This document shows, in pieces, positions 8,260-17,652 of a DNA stretch of 64,000 nucleotides. The first letter of the stretch is position 1, and the number at the start of each line of letters is the position of its first letter. This DNA is from UBA6244 sp965140775 (GTDB taxonomy: Bacteria; Bacteroidota; Bacteroidia; Bacteroidales; F082), in contig OZ223471.1 of NCBI GenBank assembly GCA_965140775.1, positions 744,001 to 808,000 on the forward strand. The letters run 5' to 3'. The notes under the pieces were generated by a model that was not told the origin of the DNA, searched no databases, and was given only the letters and a program-made list of their open reading frames with translations. Position numbers and translations under genes: made by a program.

Positions 8260-9402
8260 ATGGAAACGAAAGATAACAAAAGAATTTATTACCCTCAATT
8301 TGATGCCATTCGCTTTTTTGCTGCGTTTCTGATTGTAATTTACCATTCGTATATTGCTTGGAATGGCTGGTTTGGCTTGCCGAGAATTCTTTCGGGAGAA
8401 TCTCACAAAACACTCACTGTATTTGGAAGTCATGTTGACAAATTAGTTCGTAACATGCCTTTGGGTGTAGATATCTTCTTTTTTATTAGTGGGTATTTAT
8501 TAACGATATTGTTACTAATTGAAAAGCAAAAATATGGCAAGATAAATATCCCGAAATTTTACATTCGAAGAGGACTACGGATTTGGCCGTTATACTTTTT
8601 TCTGATTGGCATTGCCCCTTTTTTAATTAATTGGCTTGATAATAAAAGTCCTGATTACATTTACACCATATTGTTTGTAAACAACTTCCACACAATCACA
8701 ACCGGTGTGTGGGAATTCCCGTTTGCTCATTTTTGGTCTATTTGCATAGAGGAACATTTTTACATTTTTTGGCCTTTGATAATTGGTTTTGTTCCTCAAC
8801 GAAAATTGACATCCACCATTATTGCTCTTATTGGGTTGAGCTGGTCTTACAAAATTTACACCTATATATTTATAGAGAACAATTGGTATGAGCTGTATTT
8901 AAATACTTTGAGCCGAATGGATGTAATTTTGCTTGGCGGTCTGCTTGCCCTCCAATATTTTAATAAACCATTCACATTTAAAATGAACGGGTACCTGCAG
9001 GTTGGACTTATTGCTATTTTAGTCCTACTACTTTCCTTCGACAATACGTCTGACGTATCCAATATGTTTATGGGAGTATTGCGAAGACCTGTATATATTG
9101 TTCTTTTAGCTCTGCCCATGATGGATTTAATGTTTAATCCCAAACGATTAAAGCTGTTCGGTAAAAAGAACCCACTTCTGTATTTGGGTAAAGTATCATA
9201 TGGAATTTATATGTACGGCAACATTCTCGTTCCTGTTGTAATTAAGAAACTCATTATCCCCTATGGGTTGTACAACATTTACTTTTATTATGCTTTTGTT
9301 TTTTTTCTATCAATATTTGTACCGGTTATGAGCTACGAATTACTGGAAAAGCCTTTTTTGAAACTCAAACAGCGGTTTTCACTCGTTAAAACAAGAATTT
9401 AA
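8260..9402 (+). CDS. Acyltransferase family 3 (OafA/YrhL-like) membrane protein
   Basis: Predicted integral membrane O-acyltransferase that decorates an exported glycan. It has 380 residues and about ten hydrophobic helices. It begins with the family's opening motif YPQFDAIRFFAAFLIVIYHS, including the conserved His in the first helix. PLGVDIFFFISGYLLT and YIRRGLRIWPLYFF are the next hallmark segments, and IEEHFYIFWPL contains another conserved charged motif. It heads an AT-rich island of glycan genes but is 378 bases from the next one, with separate promoters. Acceptor and acyl donor cannot be told from sequence. Confidence 0.9.
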   Translation: METKDNKRIYYPQFDAIRFFAAFLIVIYHSYIAWNGWFGLPRILSGESHKTLTVFGSHVDKLVRNMPLGVDIFFFISGYLLTILLLIEKQKYGKINIPKFYIRRGLRIWPLYFFLIGIAPFLINWLDNKSPDYIYTILFVNNFHTITTGVWEFPFAHFWSICIEEHFYIFWPLIIGFVPQRKLTSTIIALIGLSWSYKIYTYIFIENNWYELYLNTLSRMDVILLGGLLALQYFNKPFTFKMNGYLQVGLIAILVLLLSFDNTSDVSNMFMGVLRRPVYIVLLALPMMDLMFNPKRLKLFGKKNPLLYLGKVSYGIYMYGNILVPVVIKKLIIPYGLYNIYFYYAFVFFLSIFVPVMSYELLEKPFLKLKQRFSLVKTRI

Positions 9403-9780
9403 TAATCTGTTTTTAATTATTGGCTAATGCGTGATAAGATCAAATTCAGATGGCAGTAAAAGCGAATTGATACCCGTTTGACCTTTTCCACTCTTGAACC
9501 TATTACGAGTCAATATTGTCTCTTAAAAGTGTCATATGTAATTGATTACAAGCAAATCCATTTATTAATTTTTTGAAATATTGATCATATTCAGTTTTAA
9601 AATCATTACACGAATTTTATTTATTCACTTCATCTCTACTTTAAAAAATGATTAGCACTCAATTTTTTTACCAGCATCTTCTTTTTTAGTATTTATACTA
9701 TTATTGACCTAACTTTTTGTGAGGTAATTAATAATATTTAGTTTTGTAAGTTCAACAAATTGTAATTAGCTATTGTAACT
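9403..9780. other. AT-rich intergenic region
   Basis: 378 bases without a gene. Apart from the promoter at 9717-9746 I see no repeat, RNA gene or terminator. There are T-rich runs but no stable hairpin. Confidence 0.5.
9717..9746 (+). promoter_or_regulatory. Promoter of the glycan island's GT-C gene
   Basis: TTG at 9717-9719 within a T-run, a 19-base spacer and TAGTTTTG at 9739-9746: a full match to the Bacteroidota promoter. The GTG start is 34 bases downstream, which supports that non-ATG start. Confidence 0.75.
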
Positions 9781-11199
9781 GTGGGAAAATTCAATCATTT
9801 AGTTAGGAGTATTGTTAAACGAGTAACTCCTTTCCTTTTAAATATTATTATAATTTTAACAGTGTTTTTTACATTAGTATGGGGGTTTAAATATAAAAGG
9901 TGGGAAAGTGACAGGATAATCATTGATGATGCCATTGGCTATTATGGTTATTTGCCTGCCGGGATTATATTTCATGACTTGGATTTCAGGTTCAGAAACG
10001 AATTACCAAAGGAAATCGTCCAAAAGAAATTATGGAGAAAAACATCTCCAATTAATCGTTCTGTATTGAAAATGACCATGGGGCCCGCCATATGCTGGCT
10101 ACCTTTTTTTGCTATTGGTCACATATATGCCAGTATTTCTGATACGTACGACAACCATGGTTATTCTACGCCCTATTATTTCATGATTTTTATTGCTGCC
10201 ATATTCTACTTATGGTTAGGGCTATTTTACCTCAGAAAGTTATTGCTTTTGTTCTTTAATCAGATAAGCGTTGCCATTGTACTAGTAGTCATTGTTTTTG
10301 CAACCAATTTGCTCTATTATATTGCCATAGAACCTGGGATGTCTCATGTCTATAGTTTTTCCATGATAAGTATGTTTATCTATTTTTCTCTTAAGGGGCT
10401 TAAGACCCCTGATATTAGGCATGCAATTATTCTTGGATTACTTCTGGGATTAATAACATTAATACGACCTTCAAATCTGCTTATTTCAATTTTCCCAGCA
10501 CTAATATTTGCTTTTGACCATGGATCATTTAAAAGTAAAACAGGTTTTTTAAAAGCGCATTTTTTGAAAATATTGCTGGTGGGTGTTTTCATGTTTATAA
10601 TAATATTACCACAATTGATATACTGGAAGATATTCACAGGTCAATGGGTGTATTATTCATATGAATCAGAAACTTTCTATTTTAACAACCCGCATATTAT
10701 GGATGGATTATTTAGTTATAGAAAAGGGTGGTTTGTTTATACCCCAATCATGATATTAAGCATCTTTGGGTTATATTATTTACGATTCTACAATAAGCGA
10801 TTAATACTTCCAATTATCTTTTTTTCATTGGCTAATTTTTATGTTATTTTTTCATGGTGGTGTTGGTGGTATGCGGGAAGTTATGGATCAAGGCCACTGA
10901 TTGACACATATGCAATATATGCCATACCTCTTACAGCATTTGTTCAGCACCTTATAAAAAATAATAATTGGAAACGGGTAATTGTAGGTGGATTATTTAT
11001 TTTCTTTATTTACTTGAATACTTTTCAGATTCGGCAATACTCCGTTGCGTTGCTGCATTACAGCAGTATGACCAAGGCAGCATATTGGGAAATTATATTC
11101 AAGATGCAATTTCCTGAAAACTATAACAAACTTATCCAAAAACCCGATTATAAATCGGCAATGGAAGGAAAAGAGGAACAACATGAAGAACCTAAATAG
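9781..11199 (+). CDS. GT-C-like polytopic membrane protein (glycosyltransferase candidate)
   Basis: 472 residues starting with GTG, chosen because the promoter lies just upstream and no early in-frame ATG exists. About ten transmembrane helices. After the first helix comes a loop with DDAIGYYGYLP, resembling the first-loop acidic motif of GT-C glycosyltransferases. GMSHVYSFS, SYRKGWFVYTP and WWYAGSYGSRP follow. The same motifs occur in order in the protein at 17653-19386, so the two are paralogues. A role in transferring sugars from a polyprenyl carrier is inferred from topology and from the nearby family 2 glycosyltransferase. Confidence 0.65.
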   Translation: MGKFNHLVRSIVKRVTPFLLNIIIILTVFFTLVWGFKYKRWESDRIIIDDAIGYYGYLPAGIIFHDLDFRFRNELPKEIVQKKLWRKTSPINRSVLKMTMGPAICWLPFFAIGHIYASISDTYDNHGYSTPYYFMIFIAAIFYLWLGLFYLRKLLLLFFNQISVAIVLVVIVFATNLLYYIAIEPGMSHVYSFSMISMFIYFSLKGLKTPDIRHAIILGLLLGLITLIRPSNLLISIFPALIFAFDHGSFKSKTGFLKAHFLKILLVGVFMFIIILPQLIYWKIFTGQWVYYSYESETFYFNNPHIMDGLFSYRKGWFVYTPIMILSIFGLYYLRFYNKRLILPIIFFSLANFYVIFSWWCWWYAGSYGSRPLIDTYAIYAIPLTAFVQHLIKNNNWKRVIVGGLFIFFIYLNTFQIRQYSVALLHYSSMTKAAYWEIIFKMQFPENYNKLIQKPDYKSAMEGKEEQHEEPK

Positions 11200-11321
11200 C
11201 GTGAATTGCGTAGTAATGAGAATTAAGATAAAACCAAAAAGGAGCGATTTGCTTTTTTCCGAACCTTAAATGCATTAAATTTAGATATTGCATGGGGATC
11301 TCTTTAGATGTAGAAATATAC

Positions 11322-11329
11322 TAAATTTG
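11322..11329 (+). promoter_or_regulatory. Candidate -7 element before MBOAT gene 1
   Basis: TAAATTTG, 18 bases before the ATG at 11348; no TTG at the standard distance. It may start transcription of the acetylation pair separately from the upstream GT-C gene. Confidence 0.5.
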
Positions 11330-11347
11330 CAGGCTTTATTATAAAAA

Positions 11348-12769
11348 ATGGTATTCAGTTCAATCATCTTTATCTTTTATTTCTTACCAGTTTTTCTGGT
11401 ATTGTACTATGTCGTTGGAAGTAGGTTGAAGAATTGGATAATCCTTTTTGCAAGTATCATTTTTTATCTTTGGGGGGCTCCCGAGTTTATTGTCTTTTTA
11501 TTGGGCTCAACCATTGTCAACTTTTATATTGTGCGATTGATGGATCGGCAATCGGTAAAACTCAGAAAAAGATTCCTCCTTGGGCTATCGGTTTTTATCA
11601 ATCTGGGATTGCTTATTTACTTCAAATACTCCAATTTCTTTATTGAGAATATCAATTTCATTTTCACGGAAATAGGTGTTGAACCTTTACGGTGGGTACA
11701 TGTACTGCTACCCATTGGCATTAGTTTTTATACATTCCAATCCATAACTTATACCGTTGATGTTTACAGGAAGGTTCATGAACCATTAAATCAACTACAT
11801 AAATTTATTCTGTATATCATGATGTTCCCACAAATGATTGCAGGCCCAATTGTTAGGTTCATTGATATTGCAGATCAAATTGATAGCCGAAACGAGAGAA
11901 TCGAAGACTATTTATCCGGGTTTATTCGATTCACCATTGGATTATCAAAAAAGGTTCTAATTGCTGACGTTCTGGCTTTTGAAGTAGATAAAATAATGAT
12001 GTTGGATTATGCCACCTTAAATTCTACTACGGCCTGGATAGGAATCCTGGGGTTTACTTTTCAGATATATTTTGACTTTTCGGGATATTCAGATATGGCT
12101 ATCGGCCTGGGTAAAATGATGGGGTTTAAATTCCCTGAAAACTTCAACAACCCGTATATTTCACGGAGTGTGACCGAATTTTGGAGACGGTGGCACATCA
12201 CATTTAGTGTATTTATGCGGAATTACTTATACTATCCATTGGGAGGAAGTCGAGTTAAAACCAAAAGAAGGTTGTATTTTAATTTATGGTTTGTTTTTCT
12301 GGTATCAGGATTGTGGCACGGTGCTTCCTGGAATTTTGTGATTTATGGAGCATTTCATGGTACAATTATGGTCTTGGAAAGGTTGTTCCTGCTTAAATAT
12401 CTTGAGAAAATCGGCAAGATTCCTTCTATTATCTTCGCGTTTCTGGTCATCGTTTTGGCCAGAGTATTTTTTAGAATCGACACACTGGATAATGCGATCC
12501 TTTATTTTCAACGTCTGTTTGCCTTCAACTTTGTGGGTATCGAATGGGAAACAAAACTCCATTTCTTGTTTATCATGTTGCTTGCGGCATTTATTTCATT
12601 TATTCCTGCCACAAAAATTGGCAAAAAGGCCGAGGCTTTATTATACAAAGAAAACCTTAATACAAAAGAATATGTGATATACAGTTTGATAGCTTTGTTT
12701 TTTTTAGTCTATACTACGGCATCGTTGGCAGGATCTGGTTTCAGTCCTTTTATTTATTTCAGGTTTTAA
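11348..12769 (+). CDS. MBOAT-family O-acyltransferase (AlgI-like), copy 1
   Basis: Membrane-bound O-acetyltransferase that passes acetyl groups across the inner membrane for glycan acetylation, as AlgI does for alginate. It has 473 residues and many helices. Hallmarks are LLPIGISFYTFQSITYTVDVYR, MFPQMIAGPIVRF, YFDFSGYSDMAIGLGKMMGF, the cytosolic segment EFWRRWHITFS and the putative catalytic His in SGLWHGASWNF. It is 3 bases from the AlgJ-like partner that follows. A second MBOAT of the same length lies at 15028, so the cassette is duplicated. Confidence 0.93.
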   Translation: MVFSSIIFIFYFLPVFLVLYYVVGSRLKNWIILFASIIFYLWGAPEFIVFLLGSTIVNFYIVRLMDRQSVKLRKRFLLGLSVFINLGLLIYFKYSNFFIENINFIFTEIGVEPLRWVHVLLPIGISFYTFQSITYTVDVYRKVHEPLNQLHKFILYIMMFPQMIAGPIVRFIDIADQIDSRNERIEDYLSGFIRFTIGLSKKVLIADVLAFEVDKIMMLDYATLNSTTAWIGILGFTFQIYFDFSGYSDMAIGLGKMMGFKFPENFNNPYISRSVTEFWRRWHITFSVFMRNYLYYPLGGSRVKTKRRLYFNLWFVFLVSGLWHGASWNFVIYGAFHGTIMVLERLFLLKYLEKIGKIPSIIFAFLVIVLARVFFRIDTLDNAILYFQRLFAFNFVGIEWETKLHFLFIMLLAAFISFIPATKIGKKAEALLYKENLNTKEYVIYSLIALFFLVYTTASLAGSGFSPFIYFRF

Positions 12770-12772
12770 ACA

Positions 12773-14128
12773 ATGCATATAAATAAAAAAATATTGCGTT
12801 TTGTGTACATCCTACTGGTAGTCATCATTAGCTCACCTATTCTCATGTTAATCGCCGGAATTAAAAGTCCTGGAAAACCACTATATGGGGTTGTTGAGGA
12901 GAAAAAAAAGCCGATTTTTAGCATTGAATCGTTTAGAAATCATCAATACCAGTTTCAGTTAAGTAATTTTCTGGATTCAAAACTACCCTTCGAAGCTACC
13001 CTTATCAGGCTGTACAATCAGGTGGAATTCAGTTTTTTTAATAGGATTGCCAATTCTAATGTGGTTCTCGGAAAAAACAATTTCTTATTCGAGCCATGGT
13101 ATATCGATGCATATTATGGCAAAAATTTTGTCGGCGAGAAACATATACATGATCAAGTTGATAAACTTGCGGCCATTGATTCTGTATTAAAAATTAGTGG
13201 CAAAACATTAATTATTGCGCTAGCACCTGGTAAAGCAACAGTTTATCCCGAAAATATTCCCGACTACAAAAAAAAGGAACAAACTGAACTAACCAACTAC
13301 ATTTGTTACGCGCAAAGTCTTAAAGAAAAAAATCTTAACGTGTTGGATTTCAACCAGTGGTTTTTGAATCTAAAACCAACTTTCGAAAGAAATTTGTTTC
13401 CTAAAGGAGGAACTCATTGGTCGGAGGATGCTGCCTTGATGTCGCTGGATACCCTGATACGGTTTATTGAATCGAAATCCGGCGACTCATTAAACAACAT
13501 TGTATTGTCTGAAATTGTTGAGTATAATAATGCCCAGGGTAGTGATGATGATTTAGTTCAGATATCTAATCTGCTTTTTAATGGGAGCTATAACGACTAT
13601 TATTATTGGAATTACTCGTTTGAAAGTCGTTTTCCTGTGGATAAAACACTCTTGGCAATAAGCGACAGCTACTTTTGGAATATGTTTTCAAGGGGATTGA
13701 CTTTTGCTTTTAAAGAACCACGATTCTGGTATTATTATAAAACGGCTTATCGTGTTAAACAGCCTGAGGAATCTGTTGCTGATTTAGATTTAATCGAGCA
13801 AATAGATGAGGCAGATTACATAGTTCTTATGGCATCACCTTCACCAATTGAAAAATTTGGTTGGGGCTTTATCGACCAAGCATACAACAAATTTGTATTA
13901 AACAAAGTTAATGAAGATGGTCTGGAAAGCACAACAGGCTTGTCGGTCGACACTATTAATCAAATATCCACCGAATCAATGGCTGCAATTTCAAAAATAA
14001 TTGCTTCAATTAAAGCCGACTCTAATTGGTATGAGATTGTTAAAGACAAGGCCATTCAACGAAACATTTCAATTGACTCCATGTTAATGCTTGATGCCTT
14101 ATATATGCAAAAAAAATATGGGCGGTAA
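12773..14128 (+). CDS. AlgJ/AlgX-like SGNH acetyltransferase partner, copy 1 (GTHW variant)
   Basis: Predicted periplasmic SGNH-fold acetyltransferase anchored by one N-terminal helix (about 9-29). Such proteins take acetyl groups from the paired MBOAT and place them on the glycan. 451 residues. The usual DxHW signature is GTHW at 213-216, so Gly replaces the catalytic-triad Asp while His215 is kept. The nucleophile block reads ISDSY with Ser299. It starts 3 bases after MBOAT 1 and is surely co-translated with it. The missing Asp may define a subfamily or reduce activity. The C-terminal ~100 residues are extra relative to copy 2. Confidence 0.75.
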   Translation: MHINKKILRFVYILLVVIISSPILMLIAGIKSPGKPLYGVVEEKKKPIFSIESFRNHQYQFQLSNFLDSKLPFEATLIRLYNQVEFSFFNRIANSNVVLGKNNFLFEPWYIDAYYGKNFVGEKHIHDQVDKLAAIDSVLKISGKTLIIALAPGKATVYPENIPDYKKKEQTELTNYICYAQSLKEKNLNVLDFNQWFLNLKPTFERNLFPKGGTHWSEDAALMSLDTLIRFIESKSGDSLNNIVLSEIVEYNNAQGSDDDLVQISNLLFNGSYNDYYYWNYSFESRFPVDKTLLAISDSYFWNMFSRGLTFAFKEPRFWYYYKTAYRVKQPEESVADLDLIEQIDEADYIVLMASPSPIEKFGWGFIDQAYNKFVLNKVNEDGLESTTGLSVDTINQISTESMAAISKIIASIKADSNWYEIVKDKAIQRNISIDSMLMLDALYMQKKYGR

Positions 14129-14301
14129 TTCAATTTTGATAATCTTCATGTTTTAATGAAAAGTTGTTTTAATTTAAACCATTGAAAAATGGCTTTGCCA
14201 ATTTAACAGCCAAACGGCGAAGCAACCAAATTATCACAATCTTAAATATTTTCTTATCAGTTATTTTTTTCTTGTTAATTTAGCATCCTTAAAAAAAAGA
14301 A

Positions 14302-15024
14302 ATGTCACAAATACTTTCCATATTGATTCCGGCGTACAACGAATCGAAAACCATTGATTTAATTTTAAACAAAGTATTGGACGTGAATTTAAATGGAGGG
14401 ATTCTCAAAGAATTGGTAATTGTGAACGATTGTTCTACCGACAACACCTCTATAGTTATTCAACAATATATCCAAACCCACCCCGAGATAACCATCAAAC
14501 TATACGAGCAACCCGTCAACATGGGAAAAGGTGCCGCCATTCATCGTGGTATAAAGGAAGCCACAGGTGATTATATTATTGTGCAGGATGCCGATTTGGA
14601 ATACGACCCTAACGAATATAACCTGTTGCTAAAGCCCATCTTAGACGGTTTTGCCGATGTAGTGTATGGCTCCCGTTTCATGGGCGGCAATCCCCACCGT
14701 ATTCTTTTTTTCTGGCATTCTATTGGCAATAAATTTTTAACCACGCTTTCAAACATGTTCACCAATTTGAATTTAACCGACATGGAAACATGCTATAAGC
14801 TTTTTCGTGCCGACATTATCAAGTCGTTGGATTTAAAAGAGCCCAGGTTTGGCTTCGAACCGGAAGTAACCGCCAAAATATCGCGTATCCCAAGAATTCG
14901 CATTTACGAAGTGGGTATTTCCTATTACGGGCGCACATACCAAGATGGAAAAAAAATTGGATGGAAAGATGGCTTAAGAGCTATCTACAGCATTATTAAG
15001 TACAATCTTTTTAACAGGAGTTAA
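14302..15024 (+). CDS. Family 2 glycosyltransferase (polyprenyl-phosphate sugar synthase type)
   Basis: 240 residues, cytosolic GT-A fold. SILIPAYNES and VIVNDCSTDNT form the nucleotide-sugar site; GKGAAIHRG and QDADLEYDP carry the metal-binding DxD-like motif; YGSRFMGG follows. The C-terminal GRTYQDGKKIGWKDG is typical of DPM1-like bacterial enzymes that load a sugar onto undecaprenyl phosphate. No C-terminal membrane helices are present. Such an enzyme would supply lipid-linked sugar to the two GT-C-like proteins in this island. It ends 3 bases before MBOAT 2, so the genes are probably one operon. Sugar specificity is unknown. Confidence 0.88.
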   Translation: MSQILSILIPAYNESKTIDLILNKVLDVNLNGGILKELVIVNDCSTDNTSIVIQQYIQTHPEITIKLYEQPVNMGKGAAIHRGIKEATGDYIIVQDADLEYDPNEYNLLLKPILDGFADVVYGSRFMGGNPHRILFFWHSIGNKFLTTLSNMFTNLNLTDMETCYKLFRADIIKSLDLKEPRFGFEPEVTAKISRIPRIRIYEVGISYYGRTYQDGKKIGWKDGLRAIYSIIKYNLFNRS

Positions 15025-15027
15025 GGG

Positions 15028-16449
15028 ATGCTTTTTAGTTCAACGCTTTTTTTGTATCTCTTTTTGCCTGTCACTTTACTGATTTTTTACTTGATAAGGG
15101 GCGAGTTAAAGAATACGGTTCTGCTTGTTGCCAGTTTGGTGTTTTATGCCTGGGGCGGGGTGAGCTATTCTGTCATTTTGATCTTGTCCATTTTGCTTAA
15201 CTACCTTTTTGGTTTCTTGATTTCACTTGAAAAGGGTTCAAAAGTGTATTTGGGTCTGGGAGTGGGGATAAACCTCGGTGTTTTGGTTGTATTTAAGTAT
15301 ACCGACTTTATTGTGGCAAACCTCAACGATCTGTTTTTAAACCTTGATTTAAAACCGATAGATCAGCCCAACATTCTTCTGCCCATTGGAATCTCCTTTT
15401 TTACATTTCAGGCCATTTCCTATCTGGTGGATGTATATAGAAAAGAAGTGTCTTACCAAAAAAATCTGGTTAATCTGGCACTTTATATTTCCTTATTCCC
15501 TCAACTAATTGCCGGCCCCATAGTCCGATATCATGATATTGCAGGTCAGCTCATTAAACGAAGTTTTTCATTTGATAAATTCGGGTATGGGGTACAGCGC
15601 TTTATTATTGGACTGAGCAAAAAAGTGCTTCTGGCCAACAACTTTGCTTTGGTTGCAGATGAAATAATGGACTCAACCTATTCTGACCTGACAACCCCTA
15701 CCGCCTGGCTGGGAATCATTGCCTACGCATTTCAAATTTATTTTGATTTTTCAGGATATTCAGACATGGCCATTGGCCTGGGCAAAATGTTTGGATTTAC
15801 ATTTCTGGAAAACTTTAACTTTCCCTACATTTCCAAATCCATCAAAGAGTTTTGGCGAAGGTGGCACATATCGCTTTCCTCTTGGTTTAGAGATTATTTA
15901 TACATACCGTTGGGAGGCAGCCGTACTTCAAACCAACGAACCTATGTCAATCTGATCATCGTATTTATTCTCACAGGATTTTGGCATGGAGCCAGTTGGA
16001 GTTTTTTAGTTTGGGGTCTTTTTCACGGCTTTTTTCTTGTTTTAGAAAAACTGGGATTGGACAAACTATTAAAAAAGTCATGGGCACCAATTCAACATCT
16101 TTACACCCTTTTCGTAGTGCTGATAGGATGGGTGTTTTTCAGGGTTGAGTCCATCAATGATGCACTTTTATTCACCAAACGACTTTTTGTCGGCAACAAT
16201 GCCATGGAGAGTAATTGGTTGTCGTTTTTCGATTCACGATTTACGATTGTACTGTTTGTTGGGTTGATTAGCTCCACTAATTTTTTCCCTTGGGCAATTG
16301 CCAACTATAAAAAGCATTTAAGTCACATCCGTGTGGTTAACATCTTTTCGAATGCGGTTTATATCATTATTATTAATTTGCTGCTTGTAGTTTGTACCTT
16401 TTATTTAGTAGCCGGAACCTATAATCCATTCATATATTTTAGATTTTAA
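15028..16449 (+). CDS. MBOAT-family O-acyltransferase (AlgI-like), copy 2
   Basis: 473 residues, the same length and motif order as the copy at 11348: LLPIGISFFTFQAISYLVDVYR, LFPQLIAGPIVRYHDIAGQL, YFDFSGYSDMAIGLGKMFGF, EFWRRWHISLS and LTGFWHGASWSF with the putative catalytic His. It overlaps neither neighbour but is spaced by 3 and 1 bases from the glycosyltransferase and the AlgJ-like gene, indicating tight translational coupling. Sequence divergence from copy 1 is substantial, so this is an old paralogue rather than a recent duplication. It probably serves a different acceptor or position on the glycan. Confidence 0.93.
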   Translation: MLFSSTLFLYLFLPVTLLIFYLIRGELKNTVLLVASLVFYAWGGVSYSVILILSILLNYLFGFLISLEKGSKVYLGLGVGINLGVLVVFKYTDFIVANLNDLFLNLDLKPIDQPNILLPIGISFFTFQAISYLVDVYRKEVSYQKNLVNLALYISLFPQLIAGPIVRYHDIAGQLIKRSFSFDKFGYGVQRFIIGLSKKVLLANNFALVADEIMDSTYSDLTTPTAWLGIIAYAFQIYFDFSGYSDMAIGLGKMFGFTFLENFNFPYISKSIKEFWRRWHISLSSWFRDYLYIPLGGSRTSNQRTYVNLIIVFILTGFWHGASWSFLVWGLFHGFFLVLEKLGLDKLLKKSWAPIQHLYTLFVVLIGWVFFRVESINDALLFTKRLFVGNNAMESNWLSFFDSRFTIVLFVGLISSTNFFPWAIANYKKHLSHIRVVNIFSNAVYIIIINLLLVVCTFYLVAGTYNPFIYFRF

Positions 16450-16450
16450 A

Positions 16451-17608
16451 ATGAAGTCAGGCCATATAACAAATAGCATCTTGTCCATCGTTTTCCTGAT
16501 GGTTCTGTTTTCAGTCATTGTATTGTTTCTTTTCACCAAAAAAGAGGAAATGAACAAAGTCGAAAATAGGATGTTGGCCAAAATGCCGGAATTCGATGTC
16601 AACAATTTGGATCCGTTCCCAAGTCAGTACAACAAATACTATTCGGATCATTTCCCTTTCAGATCGGAGTTGGTTCAAGAATTTAACAAATTCAATTACA
16701 ACAATTTCAGAATTTCACCACTTCCTGACAAGGTGGTAATTGGACTGAATGGTTTCTTGTTTATGTCCGGAGACCAAATGGAAACCTATCAGGGGAAAAA
16801 TTTGTTTACTCAAACCGAGCTCAATAAAATTCTGGAAGAATTAAACTATCGCCGTGATTTTTGCAAAAGCGAAGGAGCCAAATTTTATTTTGTAATTATC
16901 CCCCAAAAGTCAACCATCTATGAAGAATACATTCCTGTAAGGTTTAAATCAATGCGCAAAAAAACCCTCAGAACTCAGATTGAGGCGTTTCTTGATCGTA
17001 ATCAATTTCCTTATATTGACCCTACGGATTTCCTTCTTTCAAACAAAACTGATACAGCTTTTTTATATCTCCGTACCGATAATCATTGGAATAATTTGGG
17101 TGCCTTTTATGCAAGTCAATACATTGTTGATGCGATTAAGGAAGACTTTCCTCAAATACTGCCTCTGAGTATGGGTGATTTCAACATTTCAAAAAATGAG
17201 CGTGAAGGAGGAAACTTGGCTCGCATGCTTGATATGTCGAATGAACTTCATGACTTTGATTACGCTTTTGAGTACATTGGAAAAACACCAGCCATAACAG
17301 GAAAAAAATATCCGTATAAACCACCCACAGGTTTTGCCTATCCCTGGGAGTACGAAGAGGTTTTTTTAAATCCCGATGCCAACAATTTAAACATTTTATT
17401 CATTCGAGAATCTTTTGGAACAAAACAAAGACAGTTCTATAAAGAATCTTTTGGGAAAACGGTTATGATTTTTGACGCGTGGCATCATGAACTTAACGGG
17501 AACATCATTCTAAGCGAAAAGCCTGATATTGTAATAATTCAGATACTGGAAAACATGTTGCAAAATCTGCTTATATATCAGGCTAAAAATGATTCACTGA
17601 TAAAATAG
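16451..17608 (+). CDS. AlgJ/AlgX-like SGNH acetyltransferase partner, copy 2 (DHHW family)
   Basis: Periplasmic acetyltransferase partner of MBOAT 2: 385 residues with one N-terminal helix (about 10-27). The catalytic signature DNHW is intact at 210-213. The nucleophile region reads FIRESFG with Ser321, where GDS of the family has become RES. It starts 1 base after the MBOAT stop. Unlike copy 1 it keeps the triad Asp, so this pair is the better candidate for a conventional AlgI/AlgJ-like acetylation couple. The substrate is unknown but presumably a surface or capsular polysaccharide. Confidence 0.85.
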   Translation: MKSGHITNSILSIVFLMVLFSVIVLFLFTKKEEMNKVENRMLAKMPEFDVNNLDPFPSQYNKYYSDHFPFRSELVQEFNKFNYNNFRISPLPDKVVIGLNGFLFMSGDQMETYQGKNLFTQTELNKILEELNYRRDFCKSEGAKFYFVIIPQKSTIYEEYIPVRFKSMRKKTLRTQIEAFLDRNQFPYIDPTDFLLSNKTDTAFLYLRTDNHWNNLGAFYASQYIVDAIKEDFPQILPLSMGDFNISKNEREGGNLARMLDMSNELHDFDYAFEYIGKTPAITGKKYPYKPPTGFAYPWEYEEVFLNPDANNLNILFIRESFGTKQRQFYKESFGKTVMIFDAWHHELNGNIILSEKPDIVIIQILENMLQNLLIYQAKNDSLIK

Positions 17609-17652
17609 ATCATTTAGATAAACTACTATAACTCACAAATAATAAGGATGTC

